Source of the DNA: Baffinella frigidus | Taxonomy: Eukaryota > Cryptophyceae > Cryptomonadales > Baffinellaceae | Reading direction: 5' to 3' | NCBI GenBank assembly: GCA_026770585.1 | Contig: MU647544.1 | Location: forward strand, 2,984 to 40,432 | Length of the DNA: 37,449 bases | Translations under genes and position numbers: made by a program | In this document: piece by piece, positions 25,648 to 33,431 of the stretch | How positions within the stretch are numbered: position 1 is the first letter of the stretch | Layout: each line of letters opens with the position of its first letter | The notes under the pieces: generated by a model | The model's database searches: none | What the model was told of the DNA's origin: nothing | The model's input: only the letters and a program-made list of their open reading frames with translations

Positions 25648-27443
25648 TTAAACAGACGTCACGAAGGCTTCCCCGATGTACGAAGCGTCCGCGAAATCCC
25701 CGCTGGTCACACCCTCGTTATAGCCACTGCCTGCGAGTTTGCCATCTTGGAGACGCACAATCGACCACGGTTGAAGCCATCCCTCCATCAGACCCGCCCA
25801 CCGCGTAGAAGACACTTCGGCACTTGTGACCAACCGAAAGCCGTCGGGCGGAGAAGCGCCGGGGCCGAGGGCGATTTTGTCGATGGAGATGGGTACGAGT
25901 AGGGCCTCAGTACACGCCATGTCCTCATTGGTTTCGAGAACGACCCACTCCAACTCTCCACGGTGGATGAAGCCTCCATTGAGACGAACCAAGTCCGTTG
26001 AAGCGATCGTCCCGGTCTTGATCAACTCGTTCAGACGGTTTGTAGCCTCAACCACCGTCATGATACGGTACCCAGGGGTCGGGATATCCCCCTTGATGAA
26101 CGGTACGCGAGACGTGATCAACCCGGCAGACTCCGCCGCGATGAGATTGTTGTACGTTGTAGAATGGACCTTGGTGCTGACCGCAATCATCTTGCGGATC
26201 AGCAAGATACCCTTGCGGAGTTCCGGTGCAACCGCTGAAACGGCAAGCGGGAGCTTGAAGTCCTTGAACGCCAAGGCAGTGGTAGAATCACTCGCGAAGA
26301 TGTCGACGGAGGTCGTGTCGATCCCGTGAAGCATGACGTCATGGATACGCTTCTCCATGAGTTTCGGAACGGGACGGCTTGGTTCCACGCCTTTCATGAG
26401 CACAGCCTGCAGGCACTCGAGGCCCGTACCGTTGATCTCAGAGACTTGCTCGAGTTCCTCGCACACGACCGCGATAACCAATGCCAGGTCTTTGGCACGC
26501 GGTGCAGTCACGAAGATGCGCTTGGCGACTTTCTCAAGGAGTGTAGCTGGGGTCGATACGCGAAGTTCTGAGAGCTTCTGGCCAACGATCACAAGGATCG
26601 AAGAAACGAGAACGGAGAGCCGGAAGGCAGCGCGCATACCGGTGATCCGCGTGATGTCGAGGAGTAGTAGCTCTGGAAACTGGGCGACATCCGGCGGTGC
26701 CGCGGTTGTGAGCATGTCCATAATGCTCGAATTGAGAACGGATACGTAGCTTGTACTCTTGGCAGAATCCCGGGTGGTAAGGTCGTCGAGGGCGATGTCT
26801 CCGGCCTCCACGAGCGTTCGGATGTTTGTACGGAGCCATGTACGCGTGTGTGTAAGAGTGAACTCCCCGCTGAGAAGCTTCCGGTTGAAGTGGGTGCTTT
26901 CGTATTCTATGCCGTGCACCTTGATCATCGGAGATATGATGTTCAGATAGTGGTTTGCGGCTTCGATACGGACGGCCTTGGTGCGGTCGAGTAGAAATTC
27001 AAGCGACTGGCAAAAAGCAGTCGGCTGCTTGACAACGTCAAGCGCTGCTGACTCGAGCACCTCTTGGACATCTTCCCACGTTGTCTCCTTGGGTTCGTCT
27101 GGAGAAATGTCCGTCTCGGGTTTGAAGGAACCGTGTTGGAATTGGGTCAAAACCACCATCACGTCGTGCATGAGCTTGACGCATGAAGTCCACGAAAAGC
27201 ATCCCTTGTCCACTTGTTGCTGGATGAGCTCCATGTCGAGGACGTCTTTGATTTTCATGGCCCCCTTGAAGGCTTTCCCGCCTCTCCAGAGGTCGGAAAT
27301 ACCGTCCGAGATCTCCTGGAGCACCCGAACGACTCGCACGTAACACGGCGGGTCGAGCCGGAGATCGTCGCTCAAAGATGCCCAGAAGGCATCATGAAAG
27401 GACTTGCGGATCTTGGAATGTACTGGGGCTTCGCCATGGCACC
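25648..27443 (-). CDS. TCP11-like protein, exon 2 (C-terminal Tcp11 domain)
   Basis: This segment encodes the TCP11 (T-complex protein 11/SOK1 family) domain. Just after the proposed splice acceptor the frame reads HSKIRKSFHDAFWASL, then DPPCY and LDMELIQQQVDKG, and later LEFLLDRTKAVRIEAANHYL and HGIEYESTHFNRKL, all in family order. The annotatable ORF alone begins at 27375 with a TTG, in the middle of the domain: the frame stays open upstream to a TAA near 27460 without any ATG. That is why I extend it to the acceptor at 27443/27444 and join it to exon 1. The last 130 residues contain two similar short modules (FIKGDIPTPGYR and ALGPGASPPDGFR contexts). Known relatives in animals and yeast act in cAMP/protein kinase A signalling; that role here is inference. 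Confidence 0.8.
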
Positions 27444-27596
27444 CTGGGACGGAATGAGTTTAGATTGTAACGGAAATAAGGTTAGATTGTAACGGAAATG
27501 AGGTTAGATTGTGTGACGTCTGGTGGGGCTTTACAATCCGGATTTCAGGAATATGAGTTAGAATTTGAGTTTATAGTGGCATGTATGGGGGCTCAC
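27444..27596 (-). other. Predicted spliceosomal intron, 153 bases
   Basis: Reading the minus strand, the donor is GGGG|GTGAGC with the intron beginning at 27596, and the acceptor is GTCCCAG|GGTGCC with the intron ending at 27444. A CTAAAC branch-point-like sequence precedes the acceptor by roughly 20 bases. Exon 1 ends with one base of a codon and exon 2 supplies two, so the splice keeps the reading frame. It removes the stop at 27571 and joins the N-terminal and C-terminal halves of one protein family. Confidence 0.7.
27457..27518. repeat. 22-base tandem repeat inside the intron
   Basis: Units at 27457-27478 and 27479-27500 are nearly identical and a third is truncated at 27501-27518. On the transcribed minus strand each unit carries CTAAC or CTAAAC followed by a pyrimidine-rich stretch, so the branch-point region of the intron is effectively multiplied. 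Confidence 0.8.
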
Positions 27597-28596
27597 CCCC
27601 GTATTCGTCGAGCGTGAACGCCGGGTCGATGAGCAGTTCATGTGCAACTTGCTGGTTGGTCATTCTACGCGGCAGCGCATTGTAGCCAGCGTTGTCGGCA
27701 ATCGACATCCCTGTGCCATCACCGGCCTCCGTCTTGACGGAGGCGTGGGTGCGGATGTCGCCTTGCGCTGCAAGAAGAGCATCGAGGCGATCGAGTGCCG
27801 GTTGTCCCGCAATCTGTACGAGCTTCGTACGAAGGCGCACTTGTTGGGAGACGAACTCGGCGCGGAGTCTTGGGGTATCGTGATCATTTTCAACGAGATG
27901 GTCTTCGGCCTGGTACAAAGCCGTGAGCGCGTGCTTGATGCGGTCTGTCAACTTCGCCTCGTCGGGAAGCTTCCACGCTTGGAAGGCCTTGAGGTACGTG
28001 TGAAGCACGCCCGGGAAAGTGAGCGCTTTCGTGACGTGGTCCTTGATACAAGACCCGCGCTTGGACTGGAGGATGCCGAGGCACAGAGCATCGAAGACTT
28101 CGAGCATCTTGACGGATGCGTCTTGTAGGTCAGTCTCGAGTTTGGTGATGCGCTCGAAGACATTCGTCGGATGGTATGCGACCATGAACGAAGCCAGGAA
28201 CACCCGGACGTTGACGTTCTTGGTTTCCTCAGAACCCGCGCAGCTACGAACCCCTTCAGCCGTCAAGACACAAACGCGATGGAGGATGAGCTTCATGGCC
28301 TTGATGCGCGCGGTATCCCGGAGCTGGGCCGACAATTCGGCAAACGGGAGGGTCTTTGCGACGGCGGAAGTCATACCGAGGTTGCAACCGTCGACGACGA
28401 GCTTGTATGTGCGGAACCGCTGCATGTTGATGGCGTGGGTAATCTGCAGGATTTCGGAGGGGGTCCAGTGCCGGGAACGCTTCCTAGGACCCAGTTGCAT
28501 TTGGTCGGGTTCCACGGGGTCGGGCTCGGCGACGTGGCTGGTACGATCCTCTTGAATCGTGGGCAGTACGCTGGGGGGCGTATCGCGCTTGGGCAT
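27597..28596 (-). CDS. TCP11-like protein, exon 1 (N-terminal region)
   Basis: Starts at the ATG at 28596. The unspliced frame would stop at 27571 (341 residues); splicing at 27597/27596 uses the first 333 codons and gives a 931-residue product with exon 2. Residues 1-45 are Pro/Glu-rich with a basic PRKRSR patch, a possible nuclear signal. The remainder shows landmarks of the N-terminal part of TCP11-like proteins: FAELSAQLRD near 86, VRVFLASFMVAYHPTNVF at 130-147, and LHTYLKAFQAWKLPDEAKL near 198-216. Finding these N-terminal landmarks in one ORF and the Tcp11 domain proper in the next, in the right order and on the same strand, is the main argument for one gene. Base composition looks more GC-rich than the neighbours by eye, which would fit capture from a host, but I have not counted it. 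Confidence 0.75.
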
Positions 28597-28903
28597 CCCC
28601 GTGACGGAAAGATGAGCCAGGTTGGACGTCGTCGGACTTGTGAGTAGTTGTTCGAAGGAATGAAGGAATGTGGCGTGTCACTCTGTAGGTTTCGTGGTGA
28701 GAATTGAGATCAAGCCAATCTCATCTGCTATACAGCCTTAATATGATGGGTAACACGCGTTGTCAGTTCGCGGATTGAAAAAAAAATAAGTAACACGTGT
28801 TGTACAAATTTTCGACTCTAAAGTTGACTGGAAATATCATATACACACCTGCCAGTCGCCTATATAAAGGGATTCTATCGCAACACGGTCGGTATTACAT
28901 CCT
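28597..28903. promoter_or_regulatory. Divergent promoter region between the TCP11-like and first ankyrin genes
   Basis: This 307-base gap holds no gene. It contains an imperfect element TAACACGCGTTG at 28751-28762, a full AACACGTGTT at 28792-28801 followed by GTACAAATT, and a strong TATATAAA at 28861-28868, 35 bases before the ankyrin ATG. The last two evidently serve the plus-strand gene. No equally clear TATA box is visible for the minus-strand TCP11-like gene. Confidence 0.65.
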
Positions 28904-29773
28904 ATGCGATTGCACCTGTACAACCGCCCAGACGCGTCCCGGGTCTGGAGGGCTGCGTACAACGGGAACGTCGCGCAGGTGCAACGACTCGTACGGGATG
29001 GCGATGACTGTTACAGCATAGACCCGAGTTGTGGAAGCACACCCTTACAGGTCGCAGCGTGGAGGGGGAACACGCACGTTGTTCGTTTGTTACTGTCAAA
29101 CGCGACACAGCAAGCAGACGGTTCGTGTGCATGTGTCAACGTCGCGGACGTGCATGGGTTTGATCCGCTTCACTACGCTATGCAAGGCTTGCATATCGAG
29201 ATTGCACGGATGTTCATCGCACACGGTGCAAATGCGAACCTCAACCGGGCCTCGCATTTCGCGGACAAACTTGCGTGGATGCATGCCCCTGTGTTGATGG
29301 CAGCAACTTCGACATTGCCGAAAGTGGAAAGTTCATTGCGAGGCCACAATGGTTGTACGACCTGTGCACAATGGGCCGAAAGACGCCTTGGCATGATGCG
29401 TTTACTTCTCAAAAATGGAGCATACGTGCCGCCACCACAATACGGTATCACTTCCTGCTACACATTGTGGGAGCTGGCAATGGGGTTCGACCGACACAGG
29501 GACCGCGAAACCCCATCCACGGATATGCTGGAGCTGTTGATCGAGTACGACAGACAAGTTGAACAACCGGGTACTTGGACGTTGGCCCACATGTTGGCCG
29601 CGTTGAACTCTTGTGATTCGAGAGATGGGGTCGATGTCACAATGCTCGCGGTGCTTGCAGCAAACAAGTACAGCCTCGAAACGAGAGACCGTGATGGTAA
29701 CACACCTCTTCATATTGCAGCAGAAATGCACAAATCGGCGACTGTGCAGTTTTTTGCTAGACGCCGGGGTTAA
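28904..29773 (+). CDS. Ankyrin-repeat protein 1, frameshifted near its 3' end (289 residues)
   Basis: The ATG at 28904 follows a TATATAAA box. Ankyrin repeats are visible at residues 12-33, 44-75 (STPLQVAAWRGNTHVVRLLL), 84-113 (FDPLHYAMQGLHIEIARMFIAHGAN), a degenerate one around 162-173, and a last one starting at 264 (DGNTPLHIAAE). That last repeat is broken: after VQF the frame turns into ARRRG and stops, whereas the +1 frame supplies the expected LLDAG continuation. The switch coincides with a run of six T at 29750-29755, so one extra T (mutation or sequencing error) or programmed slippage explains it. The intact form would end at 29942. Ankyrin proteins bind partner proteins, and in large viruses often act as adaptors to host ubiquitin ligases; no F-box or PRANC domain is evident here. 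Confidence 0.8.
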   Translation: MRLHLYNRPDASRVWRAAYNGNVAQVQRLVRDGDDCYSIDPSCGSTPLQVAAWRGNTHVVRLLLSNATQQADGSCACVNVADVHGFDPLHYAMQGLHIEIARMFIAHGANANLNRASHFADKLAWMHAPVLMAATSTLPKVESSLRGHNGCTTCAQWAERRLGMMRLLLKNGAYVPPPQYGITSCYTLWELAMGFDRHRDRETPSTDMLELLIEYDRQVEQPGTWTLAHMLAALNSCDSRDGVDVTMLAVLAANKYSLETRDRDGNTPLHIAAEMHKSATVQFFARRRG

Positions 29774-29942
29774 TGTCGAAGGCGAGGAGTTCGCAGACGA
29801 GGAAACCTTCGGGGGTGGTGCGGAGGCATGGGATCTTATCATGCAGAAACACCGCCGTGAGCAATGGTTCGCCTTTGCAACGCGTCTAGGTATGTCGGAC
29901 GAGATGATTGAAAAGGTTTTTGCGCATGTAAAAATCAAGTAA
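29751..29942 (+). pseudogene. C-terminal continuation of ankyrin protein 1 in the +1 frame
   Basis: After the six-T run this frame completes the broken ankyrin repeat (FLLDAGVNVEG) and adds an acidic stretch and a C-terminal motif WFAFATRLGMSDEMIEKV. A related ending is present in the other two ankyrin proteins of the window, which supports the idea that this piece belongs to the gene. It has no start codon of its own in the relevant part. Confidence 0.65.
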
Positions 29943-29950
29943 CACGTGTT
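29941..29950 (+). promoter_or_regulatory. AACACGTGTT element before ankyrin gene 2
   Basis: The palindrome is followed by ACCATTTCACGTG, giving a second CACGTG core at 29958-29963. It overlaps the very end of the ankyrin 1 continuation and stands 128 bases before the ATG at 30079. Confidence 0.6.
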
Positions 29951-30078
29951 ACCATTTCACGTGATGAGAACCTTGAACCACCACTGAAAGTTGACCATAA
30001 GAATGAACCATCTCATTTGCGAGTATATCCACGAACTCAAGCTTCTTACAGACACGAACTTCCACAAGACCACTCCAC

Positions 30079-30696
30079 ATGACGACCCAGATCATGATCG
30101 AGAGAGCAATCCATCAAGCCTTGGCGGGGGATCATACAAAAACAACACAAATTCTTCACGACGGCATGAACAATGATGCATTTCTGCACATTCTCTGTGG
30201 GGTGCCAAAAACCGCACATACCCAAGAATACTTCAAACTATTCATCGGATTATGCCACACGAATGTCAACATCAACGCGAAGCTCGGTCTATTTGGGATG
30301 TCAGCACTGTCATATGCCGTCTGCAGCAGCGATTATGCCACAGCGTGTATTATCATGGGGACTTTACAATGCGACGTTGACGTGGCGGACATACGAGGAT
30401 TCTCCGCACTGCACCACGCGGCATTTCGCGGTGAACTGGATCTGGTCAAGACACTGCTGGCCCACGGGGCCAACTTGTACGCCAAAACCCACGGGGGGAT
30501 GCTAGCTTCGGAACTTGCACATTCATTTGGACACCCAAATGTGGTGAAAAAACTACACAAGACGGAAATCCAACAGCGCAAACTCGCGTTTGCAATGATA
30601 ACACAAAAACGCCTCGCGGTTGACACTTGGGGGAGTGCCCTCTCTACAGACATGGTGCGGAAGATATCTCTCATCGCCAAAGATGCTGGCATGTAG
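30079..30696 (+). CDS. Ankyrin-repeat protein 2 (205 residues)
   Basis: The frame starts at the ATG at 30079 and encodes 205 residues. Two or three ankyrin repeats are readable: a diverged one near 45-66, one near 73-95 (MSALSYAVCSSDYATACIIM), and a good one at 107-136 (FSALHHAAFRGELDLVKTLLAHGANL), followed by a half repeat (ASELAHSFGHPNVVKKL). The C-terminal 40 residues carry RKLAFAMITQKRL and STDMVRKISLI, matching in arrangement the ends of the other two ankyrin proteins here. It follows ankyrin 1 on the same strand and is probably a diverged paralogue. A protein-binding adaptor role is inferred from the fold. No signal peptide or membrane segment. The downstream gap has a GT microsatellite and an ATTAAA signal. 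Confidence 0.85.
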   Translation: MTTQIMIERAIHQALAGDHTKTTQILHDGMNNDAFLHILCGVPKTAHTQEYFKLFIGLCHTNVNINAKLGLFGMSALSYAVCSSDYATACIIMGTLQCDVDVADIRGFSALHHAAFRGELDLVKTLLAHGANLYAKTHGGMLASELAHSFGHPNVVKKLHKTEIQQRKLAFAMITQKRLAVDTWGSALSTDMVRKISLIAKDAGM

Positions 30697-30715
30697 ACTA
30701 GGCGTCTATTGCAGT

Positions 30716-30736
30716 CGTGTGTGTGTGTGTGTGTGT
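30716..30736. repeat. GT microsatellite
   Basis: About ten GT dinucleotides sit between the convergent genes ending at 30696 and 30788. Confidence 0.9.
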
Positions 30737-30787
30737 TAAACGTCATTCATTAAAACTATACTCTACATGCATCACACTCAACCCTCT

Positions 30788-31534
30788 CTACTCACACTGC
30801 CAAATGGGCTTGCCACACTGGCCGTCGTGTCCGAACCCACGGATGGTCTTTGCCACGTTGTGCACTTTCTGGAGGGTGTACAGTGCCTTGTTGACATCAC
30901 CCTTGGCAATACCCCCCATGGCCGTTGCGAGGGCGACTGCCGTGACACCATCGGAGAACGTTGCGAGCTTGTCCAAGACCCCCTTCTCGAAGGGTGTCAC
31001 GACCGTGAGTTTGGCCTGGGGCTTTTCCTTGAACTGCTTCTCGGCCTTGGGCTTCTTCTCGGCCTTGGGCTTCTTCTCGGCCTTGGGCTTCTTCTCGGCC
31101 TTGGGCCCATTGGCGACCTTAGCCCGCTTTGCGGGCGGGGGTACGATCTCCATAGACCTCTTGTAGGAGTGAAGCGATGCTTCGACGTCTTCTTCCGACG
31201 CATACAGCGCAGCCCACATGCCGAATTCCTTGTCCTTCATACGCTTATACCAGCTCTCGTTGTGAAAATCATCCATGCTCTCGAGCACAGTGAAGGCATG
31301 CAACCCTCCACCCGGGCCCGCAACCCATGCAGCTTCGATCTGCTGGATGGACATTGGGTACAACAACGGAAGATAAAACGATGTGGGAGCGGGGTTGTCA
31401 CCCTCCGCAAACTCGAAAAAGACAATCTTCTTGGCGCAGATACCCATGGAATGGAACCCGTGAACGTCGATGCCGGGGGGGCAGTTGTCTACGAAAAAGG
31501 TAAGGTGCTTTGTGGTCATGTATCCGGCAGACAT
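30788..31534 (-). CDS. Protein with C-terminal Z-alpha-like winged helix (248 residues)
   Basis: Starts at the ATG at 31534, with TATAAAAG about 40 bases upstream (31581-31574, minus strand). Residues 1-130 form an unrecognised globular domain with several Trp and Phe. Residues 132-140 (PPPAKRAKV) look like a nuclear signal, and 144-166 are a PKAEK repeat. Residues 182-247 read like a Z-alpha domain: an L-x-x-L helix, DGVTAVALATAMG as the second helix, then DVNKALYTLQK, the recognition helix with Asn215, Lys216 and Tyr219, and finally GKPIW with Pro243 and Trp245 in the wing. These are the positions that contact left-handed Z-DNA or Z-RNA in known members such as ADAR1, ZBP1 and poxvirus E3. 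The domain identity is well supported by eye; binding Z-form nucleic acid and blunting host sensing are inferences. Confidence 0.75.
   Translation of the reverse strand: MSAGYMTTKHLTFFVDNCPPGIDVHGFHSMGICAKKIVFFEFAEGDNPAPTSFYLPLLYPMSIQQIEAAWVAGPGGGLHAFTVLESMDDFHNESWYKRMKDKEFGMWAALYASEEDVEASLHSYKRSMEIVPPPAKRAKVANGPKAEKKPKAEKKPKAEKKPKAEKQFKEKPQAKLTVVTPFEKGVLDKLATFSDGVTAVALATAMGGIAKGDVNKALYTLQKVHNVAKTIRGFGHDGQCGKPIWQCE
31037..31108. repeat. 18-base in-frame repeat, four units
   Basis: Four units of CTTCTCGGCCTTGGGCTT (the last ending CCC) encode the Lys/Glu/Ala/Pro linker of the Z-alpha-like protein. They are nearly identical, which suggests recent expansion. Confidence 0.85.
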
Positions 31535-31744
31535 TAGATGTATGTGAGGAATACCCTGGAACTGTTTATGGTTCTTTTATACCAGTGGACGGATTTCAAA
31601 ATTGTTACGAGATACCTAAATTTAGACACAACACGTGTTGGCGGGTAAATTTATACGATCACGTGACATCCATAGTAACGAGCTTATTAGCTGGTGGCCC
31701 AAATTTTGCTTCCACCAGCCACCGAGACAGTCTAGTGACACGAA
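31535..31744. promoter_or_regulatory. Divergent promoter of the Z-alpha-like and NADAR genes
   Basis: The gap contains a minus-oriented TATAAAAG at 31574-31581 for the Z-alpha-like gene. It also has AACACGTGTT at 31630-31639, followed by GGCGGGTAAATTTATA, 105 bases before the NADAR ATG, and a second CACGTG near 31660. No clear TATA box stands close to the NADAR start. Confidence 0.6.
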
Positions 31745-32527
31745 ATGCCAGCCACTTCAACCAAGAAGCACACCATCAAGAATATGAAGCCTGGGACATT
31801 CCCTAAGGAAACGTTCCACGGCGGACCCGCGCCCTTCGGCACTGTTGACAACCAGTGGCAAGCCACTGAGACGCATTGCGGATTCCTATACTTCAAGGCG
31901 GGCACCCCTTCAGCGTCTGGTCCCAACATCTCGTTGCTCTCAAACCTTGCCACCGTCAAACCCTTCAACTTCGACGGGCATGTGTTCCAGAGCTCGGAGG
32001 CTGCGTACATGGCACAGAGACTTCACACCGACAGCAAATATCGTCTCAGCATCAAAGGAGACCTCGGATCATTCAAAAACATGAGGCTCACAGAGAAAAG
32101 CATCAAGTGGTGGAAGAAGCTCCCGTTCAACAACTCGAAGAAGAAGAACGGAGACGAAAAAGACGAGTTTTGGCACAAGAACCGCTTGTCGGGGATCATC
32201 TCCAAACAAGCGACGAAGCCCGAGTCGGCGTCCTCGCTAGGCCTACAAATGTCCCAAGGACCGCGTCCGAATAAGGCGCATGAATGGGACATCTGGCGCG
32301 AAATTCTTCTCGCAAAATACACAGCAGACACCGCCGCAAGGACCGCGCTTCTTGCAACCGACAATTGCCTGCTCGTCGAGACGGCGAAGTCGCTTGCCCG
32401 TAAGACCAAACCGGGTGGCACACCCGAGACTTCCAAGTGGGGTGGTCTCGTGAAGGACGGTGTTCTCCTAGGGGAGAACACCATGGGGCGCTACTTGTGC
32501 CGGGTGAGGACTATTTTGAAAGGCTGA
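31745..32527 (+). CDS. NADAR-family protein (260 residues)
   Basis: The ATG at 31745 opens a 260-residue frame. The NADAR (YbiA/RibX-like) fold is recognisable from SLLSNLATVKPFNFDGHVF at 63-81, the SSEAAYMAQR signature at 83-92 with the conserved Glu, HEWDIWREILLAKY at 179-192, the LLVETAK strand at 209-215, and the closing GENTMGRYLCRVRTIL at 243-258. Known family members are N-glycosidases acting on riboflavin precursors or removing ADP-ribose from nucleic acid. Compared with bacterial YbiA the usual WG-G motif after the LVE strand is replaced by a longer Lys/Pro/Gly loop ending in KWGGL, so substrate choice may differ. The N-terminal 25 residues are basic. The shared AACACGTGTT element lies upstream. 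Acting on ADP-ribosylated nucleic acid during infection is inference. Confidence 0.8.
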   Translation: MPATSTKKHTIKNMKPGTFPKETFHGGPAPFGTVDNQWQATETHCGFLYFKAGTPSASGPNISLLSNLATVKPFNFDGHVFQSSEAAYMAQRLHTDSKYRLSIKGDLGSFKNMRLTEKSIKWWKKLPFNNSKKKNGDEKDEFWHKNRLSGIISKQATKPESASSLGLQMSQGPRPNKAHEWDIWREILLAKYTADTAARTALLATDNCLLVETAKSLARKTKPGGTPETSKWGGLVKDGVLLGENTMGRYLCRVRTILKG

Positions 32528-32854
32528 AGTAGTGATGTGGCGGAGATGGAGTAAAACCACAAGCGATGTATTCCATTTCTCACATGTGTCGCGCTATACC
32601 ACCAACGCATTTGGTTGCTCGCGTGGTTGCTAACACATTATACGACACATGATACGATCCGTGAGTTACTCAAAAAGGGCTGGCGCGCAGACCCCGAGGT
32701 GTGTAAATGTGAAGAGTGCAAGGCACGATTTCAATAAATTTCTGCAACATGTGCTCACTCACTCGCTGCTTTTGCTTCTGCTTTTGCTTCTGCTGCTGCT
32801 TCTGCTTGAAACGGCGTCTGCGAAGCTTTTATCATTTTCAATGCAATTTCCCAT
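32528..32854. other. Intergenic region with T/C-rich repeat, no gene seen
   Basis: This 327-base stretch separates two convergent genes. It contains an AATAAA at 32733-32738, about 205 bases after the NADAR stop, and an irregular CTTTTGCTTCTG repeat around 32768-32808. The plus-strand frame through it is mostly a poly-Leu run produced by that repeat and continues antisense into the next gene, so I do not call it. Confidence 0.6.
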
Positions 32855-33346
32855 CTACTCACAGCGGCGCCGTTTGTTGTCGTCTAAGTTCTCCTCCAAG
32901 TTCTCCTCCACGAGGACAGCGTCGGCCGGACCGAAACCAGCTTGGCGGGCGAGCTTTGCGGCCCACGCCAACTTGGCGGACAGAGCGTCCAAATCGCTCA
33001 CGAAAGTCGACATGTCCTTTGACTCCTTCGCCGTGTAAAGATCGAAAGACGGCTGCGCATCCAAAGTCCCCGTCTTTTCGACCATTTCGAGCTTGTTGCC
33101 CACCATAATGCTCGTGATGTGCGTGAAATGGTAGATGTGTTCTCCCTTGTCGTCCTTGAAGCTCATTGAGCCGATATCATCCTCACAGATATCATCACCA
33201 TCCTGAGTCTGAGAATAACGAACAAGCGACCCCATGAAGTCTGTGAGCTTGTTGAGTGCCTCCTGGTCGTTTTTGGTGGTAGTCTCACCAGTGGCAGGAA
33301 TGGAGGCATCGGGAATGGAACTGTCAGGAATGTTGAGGCGTGTCAT
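32855..33346 (-). CDS. Unknown acidic protein (163 residues)
   Basis: The frame ends at 32855. The first in-frame ATG giving a sensible gene is at 33346; extending to 33436 would need a GTG start and would place the start upstream of the TATATTTAAA-like box near 33390-33400. The protein starts MTRLNIPDSS and is acidic and hydrophilic. It has a Ser/Thr-rich N-terminus, a central part with alternating strands (HIYHFTHITSIMVGNKLEMVEK) and a helical C-terminal third (LSAKLAWAAKLARQAGFG) ending in NKRRRCE. No family recognised. It diverges from the secreted-protein gene at 33592; the AACACGTGTT-like element between them is nearer this start but has the orientation seen for plus-strand genes. Confidence 0.7.
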   Translation of the reverse strand: MTRLNIPDSSIPDASIPATGETTTKNDQEALNKLTDFMGSLVRYSQTQDGDDICEDDIGSMSFKDDKGEHIYHFTHITSIMVGNKLEMVEKTGTLDAQPSFDLYTAKESKDMSTFVSDLDALSAKLAWAAKLARQAGFGPADAVLVEENLEENLDDNKRRRCE

Positions 33347-33421
33347 GATTGGTCTTGAGTGATGGGAATTTGGTTGACGGTTCCTCGTTTTAAATATAGA
33401 GCAGGCGTTTCGGATAGGGTT

Positions 33422-33431
33422 GACACGTGTT
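33422..33431 (+). promoter_or_regulatory. GACACGTGTT element with downstream AATT
   Basis: A one-base variant of the shared palindrome followed by GGCACAATTTGAC. It lies 160 bases before the ATG at 33592 and about 116 bases before the TATAAA at 33548-33553 of that gene. Confidence 0.55.

Noticed and set aside
26333-28647. Several plus-strand frames over the TCP11-like exons, up to 178 codons
   Set aside because: They are antisense shadows of a high-GC coding region with recognisable family motifs on the minus strand.
28904-29942. An intron as explanation for the ankyrin 1 frame change
   Set aside because: The ankyrin repeat aligns across the junction with no missing or extra residues, so a one-base change at the T run is simpler.
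29991-30176. 61-codon frame upstream of ankyrin gene 2
   Set aside because: It overlaps the start of a clear ankyrin gene in another frame and has no recognisable features; at most an upstream ORF.
30767-31537. 256-residue plus-strand frame opposite the Z-alpha-like gene
   Set aside because: Its Leu/Gly repeat is the reverse of the Lys/Glu linker repeat; the minus strand has the TATA box and a recognisable domain.
32649-33108. Plus-strand frames with a poly-Leu or Cys/Phe run
   Set aside because: The hydrophobic run comes from the CTTTTGCTTCTG repeat, and the rest is antisense to the minus-strand gene ending at 32855.
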